Of a stretch of 10,109 nucleotides of DNA, positions 6,741 through 10,109 are shown in pieces. The translations under genes were made by a program, and so were the position numbers. Every line of letters starts with the position of its first letter. The stretch's first letter is position 1. The DNA is from a bacterium (GTDB lineage Bacteria > BMS3Abin14). The notes below the pieces were generated by a model that ran no database searches, was not told the DNA's origin, and saw only the letters and a program-made list of their open reading frames with translations. The DNA lies in contig CP070682.1 in NCBI GenBank assembly GCA_020352595.1, positions 1,132,395-1,142,503 of the forward strand, given 5' to 3'.

Positions 6741-7679
6741 TCAGGGGACCTTCAGGACGATCTTTCCTCTGGTGTGACGCGTCTCGCTCATCTCGTGGGC
6801 CCTGGCGGCCTCCTCGAGGGGCAGGACCCGGGTGACGCACGGCCGTACGACACCGGTGTCCACGAGTCCGGCGATGGTGGTCAGCTGGCCCGCGTCCGGC
6901 ACGACAAAAACGCTCCTGGCCCGCACGCCCGATGCCACAGCCCTGGCCTCGTCGGGGGGGCCGACGATGGAGACGAGAACGCCCCCCTCCCGGAGCACGC
7001 CCCAGGATCGCTCCCTGACCTCGCCGCCCATGGAGTCGAGGACCACGTCCACACCACGGACCCTTTCCTCGAAGGGAGTGCGTGAGTAATCGATGACCAG
7101 GTCGGCGCCGAGGTCGAGGAGGAACTCTTCATTGACCGAGGACGCCGTTCCGGTTACCTGCGCCCCGCGCCATTTGGCCAGCTGCACTGCGAAACAGCCC
7201 ACACCCCCCGCTGCAGCGTGGACGAGGACGCTCTGTCCAGGCTGGAGGTCGGCGGCGTCGAAGAGCGCCTGCCATGCGGTCAGGGCCGCCAGGGGGATGG
7301 AGGCGGCCTGGAGGTGGTCGACGGACGCCGGTTTGAGGGCCACCGTCCCTGCCTTGACCGCGACGAACTGCGCGTAGGCCCCGTTCCTCTGGATGTCGGG
7401 CAGGGCGAAGACCTCGTCGCCAGGAGAAAGCCCCGTCACCGAGGAGCCCGCCCTTTCCACCACGCCGGAAACATCCCATCCGAGGATGAGGGGGAACTCG
7501 TAGTCCAGCATCCCCTTGAGGAAGCCGGAGCGGACCATCCAGTCAACAGGATTCACCCCTGCGGCGTGGACCCGGATGAGCACCTCGTCCTCCTCGATGG
7601 ATGGCAAGGGGAGCTCCTCCATCCTGAGTGTCTCCCGGCCCCCGTATTCCCTTATGACGACGGCTTTCATCCTCTGCAC
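6741..7679 (-). CDS. Zinc-independent MDR-family NAD(P)H oxidoreductase
   Basis: The 312-residue protein belongs to the medium-chain dehydrogenase/reductase superfamily, quinone-oxidoreductase-like branch. The N-terminal GroES-like domain contains HAAGVNPVDW (38-47) and GWDVSGVVE (67-75). The positions where alcohol dehydrogenases keep the zinc-binding Cys carry no such residue, so catalytic zinc is not expected. The Rossmann part has the nucleotide-binding loop HAAAGGVG (154-161), and VDHLQAASIPLAALTAWQAL is typical of the family. It probably reduces an activated double bond or quinone with NADPH; the substrate cannot be told from sequence. The GTG at 7679 is chosen because GGAGGG (7685-7690) lies five bases upstream; the ATG three codons later (7670) would be too far from it. 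Longer in-frame extensions to 7805 look like noise. The gene is divergent from rssA and upstream of mtgA on the same strand. Confidence 0.9.
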   Translation of the reverse strand: MQRMKAVVIREYGGRETLRMEELPLPSIEEDEVLIRVHAAGVNPVDWMVRSGFLKGMLDYEFPLILGWDVSGVVERAGSSVTGLSPGDEVFALPDIQRNGAYAQFVAVKAGTVALKPASVDHLQAASIPLAALTAWQALFDAADLQPGQSVLVHAAAGGVGCFAVQLAKWRGAQVTGTASSVNEEFLLDLGADLVIDYSRTPFEERVRGVDVVLDSMGGEVRERSWGVLREGGVLVSIVGPPDEARAVASGVRARSVFVVPDAGQLTTIAGLVDTGVVRPCVTRVLPLEEAARAHEMSETRHTRGKIVLKVP

Positions 7680-7757
7680 GATCACCCTCCTCGCTGGCGG
7701 TTTAGCCGGCCGCGGCAGTTCCCATCCATGACCTCCCGCCGCTGCGGCACAGGGTCG

Positions 7758-7766
7758 ATTGTAGCA
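7758..7766 (-). promoter_or_regulatory. Extended -10 promoter for the MDR gene
   Basis: On the minus strand, bases 7766 to 7758 read TGCTACAAT, a good TGnTATAAT match. The -35 position at 17-base spacing holds TTTTCC, a poor match. Transcription would start near 7751, leaving a leader of about 70 bases before the GTG at 7679. Confidence 0.4.
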
Positions 7767-7854
7767 GGTATATGGAGACCGGAAAAGGACAAGCACCGCC
7801 TTCAAGAGGTGTTTCCCAATGAAAACAATACTTTACGGGCGGAATTTCCATTAG

Positions 7855-7863
7855 TGGTATACT
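7855..7863 (+). promoter_or_regulatory. Extended -10 promoter for rssA-glpD
   Basis: TGGTATACT fits TGnTATAAT, with a start expected near 7870, about 33 bases before the rssA ATG. No strong -35 is present; TTTACG (7832-7837) is 20 bases away. The small palindrome GGAATTTCC (7841-7849) lies between these elements and could be an operator half, but this is only a suggestion. Confidence 0.4.
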
Positions 7864-7902
7864 TGAGACCAGAAGGTGAGAGGAAGGGTGAAGGGGAGGA
7901 CC

Positions 7903-8871
7903 ATGGACATCAGGGGGAATTCCCGGTCCCGCCGCAAGGTGGGCCTCGCTCTGGGCAGCGGTTCGGCCCGGGGGTGGGCCCACATAGGCGTCCTGAGATG
8001 CCTTGCCGAAGAGAAGATCCACGTCGATGTCATCGCAGGGACCAGCATGGGGGCCCTCGTGGGCGCATCGGCTTCCCTTGGCAAGATCGACGACCTCGAG
8101 AGCTTTGCCAGACACCTGGACTGGCGCCAGATCGTCTCCTTCCTGGATGTCACTTTCCCCGTATCAGGTCTCATCGAGGGCAACAAAGTTTCCCAATTCG
8201 TCCGCCAGCACGTCAGGGGCAGGCAGGTGATAGAGGAACTGCCCGTGCCCTTCAGCGCGGTGGCGGCAGACCTGCTGACGGGCCTGGAGGTCATCCTGGA
8301 CCGGGGAGACCTCATCGAGGCCATCAGGGCCAGCGCCTCCATCCCCGGCATCTTCACGCCGGTCCGGAGGAACGCCAGCCTCCTCGTCGACGGGGGGCTT
8401 GTCAATCCGGTGCCCGTGAGCGTCGCGAGGCAGATGGGCGCCGAATATGTCATTGCCGTTGACCTGAACCATGACCTCGTCGGTCGAACCGCAGAGGGTT
8501 CCGGGGCGCGGAAGGAAGGGGGGCCGGCGGCCAACGACGGGGAGGAGGAGCAGCCGCTGAAAAGCGTCCTCAAGATGGTGGATGAGCTAAGGTCCAGGGT
8601 GGGCCTGCTCGACTCCCGGTCCTTCGCCAGGGTCAGGAACTGGACGGCCAGGGAGCCGGCACCCAACATCTTCGAGGTGATCATGGGTTCCGTGAACATC
8701 ATGCAGGCCCGGATAGCCTCAACGAGGCTCGCTGTGGACAAGCCAGACATGCTCATCCGGCCCAGGCTTGGCCACATCCCCTTCATGGCCTTCCAGCGAT
8801 CCGGCGAGGCCATCGCCGAAGGTTACCGGGCGGCACGGGAACGGATGGAGTCCCGGGAGGTGAGACCATGA
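7903..8871 (+). CDS. rssA: Patatin-like phospholipase, RssA type
   Basis: The 322-residue protein aligns by eye along its length with E. coli RssA, a patatin-family serine acyl hydrolase. The oxyanion-hole glycine loop is GSGSARG (18-24), the nucleophile Ser48 sits in GTSMG, and the dyad Asp163 sits in LVDGG. Further family blocks are IRASASIPGIFTPV (141-154), NPVPVSVARQMGAEYVIAVD and the C-terminal MLIRPRLGHI. It is expected to release fatty acids from phospholipids or related esters; the true substrate of RssA proteins is not established to my knowledge. A short polar insert rich in Gly, Glu and Lys follows the core. There is no signal peptide. The ATG at 7903 follows GGGGAGGA at a rather short spacing; in-frame GTGs at 7876 and 7888 are alternatives adding nine or five residues. 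The stop overlaps the glpD start by four bases. Confidence 0.9.
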   Translation: MDIRGNSRSRRKVGLALGSGSARGWAHIGVLRCLAEEKIHVDVIAGTSMGALVGASASLGKIDDLESFARHLDWRQIVSFLDVTFPVSGLIEGNKVSQFVRQHVRGRQVIEELPVPFSAVAADLLTGLEVILDRGDLIEAIRASASIPGIFTPVRRNASLLVDGGLVNPVPVSVARQMGAEYVIAVDLNHDLVGRTAEGSGARKEGGPAANDGEEEQPLKSVLKMVDELRSRVGLLDSRSFARVRNWTAREPAPNIFEVIMGSVNIMQARIASTRLAVDKPDMLIRPRLGHIPFMAFQRSGEAIAEGYRAARERMESREVRP

Positions 8872-10109
8872 CCGTGAGCCGTGAAGAGAGCCTGGTCAGG
8901 CTGAAGGCAGGGGAACCCTTCGACCTTCTGGTCATAGGGGGCGGCGCGACGGGATGCGGCGTCGCTCTGGACGCCGCGAGCCGGGGCCTGCGGACGGCCC
9001 TCCTCGAGAAGGGCGACTTCGCCGAAGGCACCAGCGGAAGGAGCACAAAGCTCCTTCACGGAGGGGTCCGGTACCTGGAATCGGCCGTCAAGCACCTGGA
9101 CCCGGTGCAGTACCGGCTGGTGCGCGACGGCCTGCGCGAGCGGGGAGTCCTGCTCCGCATCGCCCCCCACCTGTGCCACCGCATTGCCCTCGTGACGCCG
9201 CTCTACCATTGGCTGGAGGTTCCCTACATCCTCACGGGCCTCAAGATCTACGATCTCCTCGCAGGGAACATGGGCATCGGGCACAGCCGACTCCTGTCGC
9301 ACGCGCACGCCCTGAAGCGGTTCCCCATGCTCAAGGAGAGGGGCCTTAAGGCCGCGGTGCTCTACTACGACGGGCAGTTCAACGACGCGCGCATGGCCGT
9401 GCTCATCGCCCTCACCGCCGCCCGGCTGGGCGCCGTGGTGGCCAACCACGTCACGGCCGCGGGGTTCCACCGGGAGGACGGCCGCATCTCGGGGGTGGTG
9501 GCCAGGGACTCCCTCACGGGCGAGGAATGGATCGTTCCCGCTCGGGTGGTGGTCAACGCCACGGGCCCCTTCACCGACACCATACGGGTGCTGGACGATC
9601 CCGACGTGGCCCCCATGCTCACGGTGAGTTCCGGCATCCACATGGTCCTCGACAAGCGGTTCTCCCCTCCCGACACGGGACTGCTCATACCCAGGACCAG
9701 GGACAACAGGGTGCTGTTCATCCTCCCGTGGGAGGGGCACGCCATTATCGGCACCACGGACGAGCCGGCCCAGCTCTCCGAGCACCCGCGTCCCACCGAG
9801 GAGGAGGTGCAGTACCTGACGCGCTACATTGGTGAATATTTCGACCTCGACTTTTCCTCCCGGGACATCAAGGCCACGTGGTCCGGACTGCGGCCCCTCC
9901 TCCATGACCCGAAAGCCAGCGACACGGCCCGTCTTTCCCGGGACCATATTGTGGCGGAGAGCCCTTCGGGGCTCGTCACAGTCACGGGGGGCAAGTGGAC
10001 GACCTACAGGCTGATGGCCGAGCACACCGTGGACTATGTGGTGAGGAGGTTTGGCCTCACGCCGCGGGTCGGCTGCAGGACCCGCACCCTTCCCATAGCG
10101 GGCGCCGAG
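8868..10109 (+). CDS. glpD: FAD-dependent glycerol-3-phosphate dehydrogenase, 3'-truncated
   Basis: This enzyme oxidises sn-glycerol 3-phosphate to dihydroxyacetone phosphate at the membrane and passes electrons through FAD to quinone. The 414 visible codons are open to the window edge. The N terminus has the FAD-binding loop VIGGGATGCG (22-31), the GTSGRSTKLLHGGVRYLE block, LYYDGQFNDARM in the middle, NATGPFTD, ILPWEGHAIIGTTDEP, and near the end WSGLRPLL and TGGKWTTYR. Several blocks, notably YYDGQ.NDARM and KLYDLLAG, look closer to mitochondrial GPD2-type enzymes as I recall them than to E. coli GlpD (D..VDDAR). Perhaps 100-150 C-terminal residues are missing. The ATG overlaps the rssA stop as ATGA, and GGAGGT (8856-8861) lies six bases upstream, so translational coupling with rssA is likely. 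Confidence 0.95.
   Translation, partial: MTVSREESLVRLKAGEPFDLLVIGGGATGCGVALDAASRGLRTALLEKGDFAEGTSGRSTKLLHGGVRYLESAVKHLDPVQYRLVRDGLRERGVLLRIAPHLCHRIALVTPLYHWLEVPYILTGLKIYDLLAGNMGIGHSRLLSHAHALKRFPMLKERGLKAAVLYYDGQFNDARMAVLIALTAARLGAVVANHVTAAGFHREDGRISGVVARDSLTGEEWIVPARVVVNATGPFTDTIRVLDDPDVAPMLTVSSGIHMVLDKRFSPPDTGLLIPRTRDNRVLFILPWEGHAIIGTTDEPAQLSEHPRPTEEEVQYLTRYIGEYFDLDFSSRDIKATWSGLRPLLHDPKASDTARLSRDHIVAESPSGLVTVTGGKWTTYRLMAEHTVDYVVRRFGLTPRVGCRTRTLPIAGAE

Noticed and set aside
7671..7805. A longer N terminus for the MDR oxidoreductase
   Set aside because: The family starts close to MKAVVI; GGAGGG sets the start at 7679, and the extension would overlap the predicted promoter.
7218..8462. A 414-codon plus-strand frame spanning the MDR gene, the divergent promoter region and rssA
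   Set aside because: It runs antisense to one good gene and out of frame with another, and its product is low-complexity Arg/Gly/Pro sequence.
1..10109. Mobile element, CRISPR, toxin-antitoxin, defence or prophage content
   Set aside because: All well-supported genes are housekeeping or envelope/lipid types with uniform composition; no transposase, integrase, repeat-spacer pattern or tRNA-like fold was seen.

Overview
The window is an ordinary-looking stretch of chromosome from a GC-rich, Gram-negative bacterium. Supporting signs are a lipoprotein-type signal sequence, exported TPR proteins, an MtgA-type peptidoglycan glycosyltransferase and an RssA-type patatin protein. Arginine is often encoded by AGG, and Shine-Dalgarno sites are mostly GGAGG-like. 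The protein sequences recall Deltaproteobacteria in the old broad sense, but that placement is an impression from memory and was not tested.

Left arm, plus strand (2-5688): five genes run in one direction. They are the 3' nine-tenths of gyrA (DNA gyrase subunit A), a single-domain PilZ protein (predicted c-di-GMP receptor), a BamD/YbgF-like TPR lipoprotein, a 479-residue exported TPR protein, and a 132-residue four-helix membrane protein of an uncharacterised family with an HEID..WxEWE motif. Gaps are 43-180 bases, with no convincing intrinsic terminator or promoter in them, so co-transcription is plausible. An 18-base repeat sits just upstream of both of the last two genes.

Middle, minus strand (5704-7679): a zinc-independent MDR-family NAD(P)H oxidoreductase is followed by mtgA. 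The two are separated by 95 bases holding a hairpin, a G-tract cluster and an extended -10 promoter placed so close to the mtgA GTG that the transcript may be leaderless. mtgA converges on the left arm with only 15 bases between stop codons.

Right arm, plus strand (7903-10109): a patatin-like phospholipase of the RssA type overlaps, by an ATGA junction, an FAD-dependent glycerol-3-phosphate dehydrogenase that runs off the window. A 223-base divergent intergenic region (7680-7902) carries extended -10 elements on both strands and a possible 7-codon leader ORF. The pairing suggests, without proving, a link between phospholipid turnover and glycerol-3-phosphate oxidation.

I found no mobile element, CRISPR array, rRNA, tRNA, toxin-antitoxin or defence module. 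Nothing here amounts to a clearly new biological system. The best leads are the gyrA-linked PilZ/TPR/membrane-protein cluster, the small HEID membrane protein, the paired 18-base repeat, the possibly leaderless mtgA promoter and the rssA-glpD overlap.
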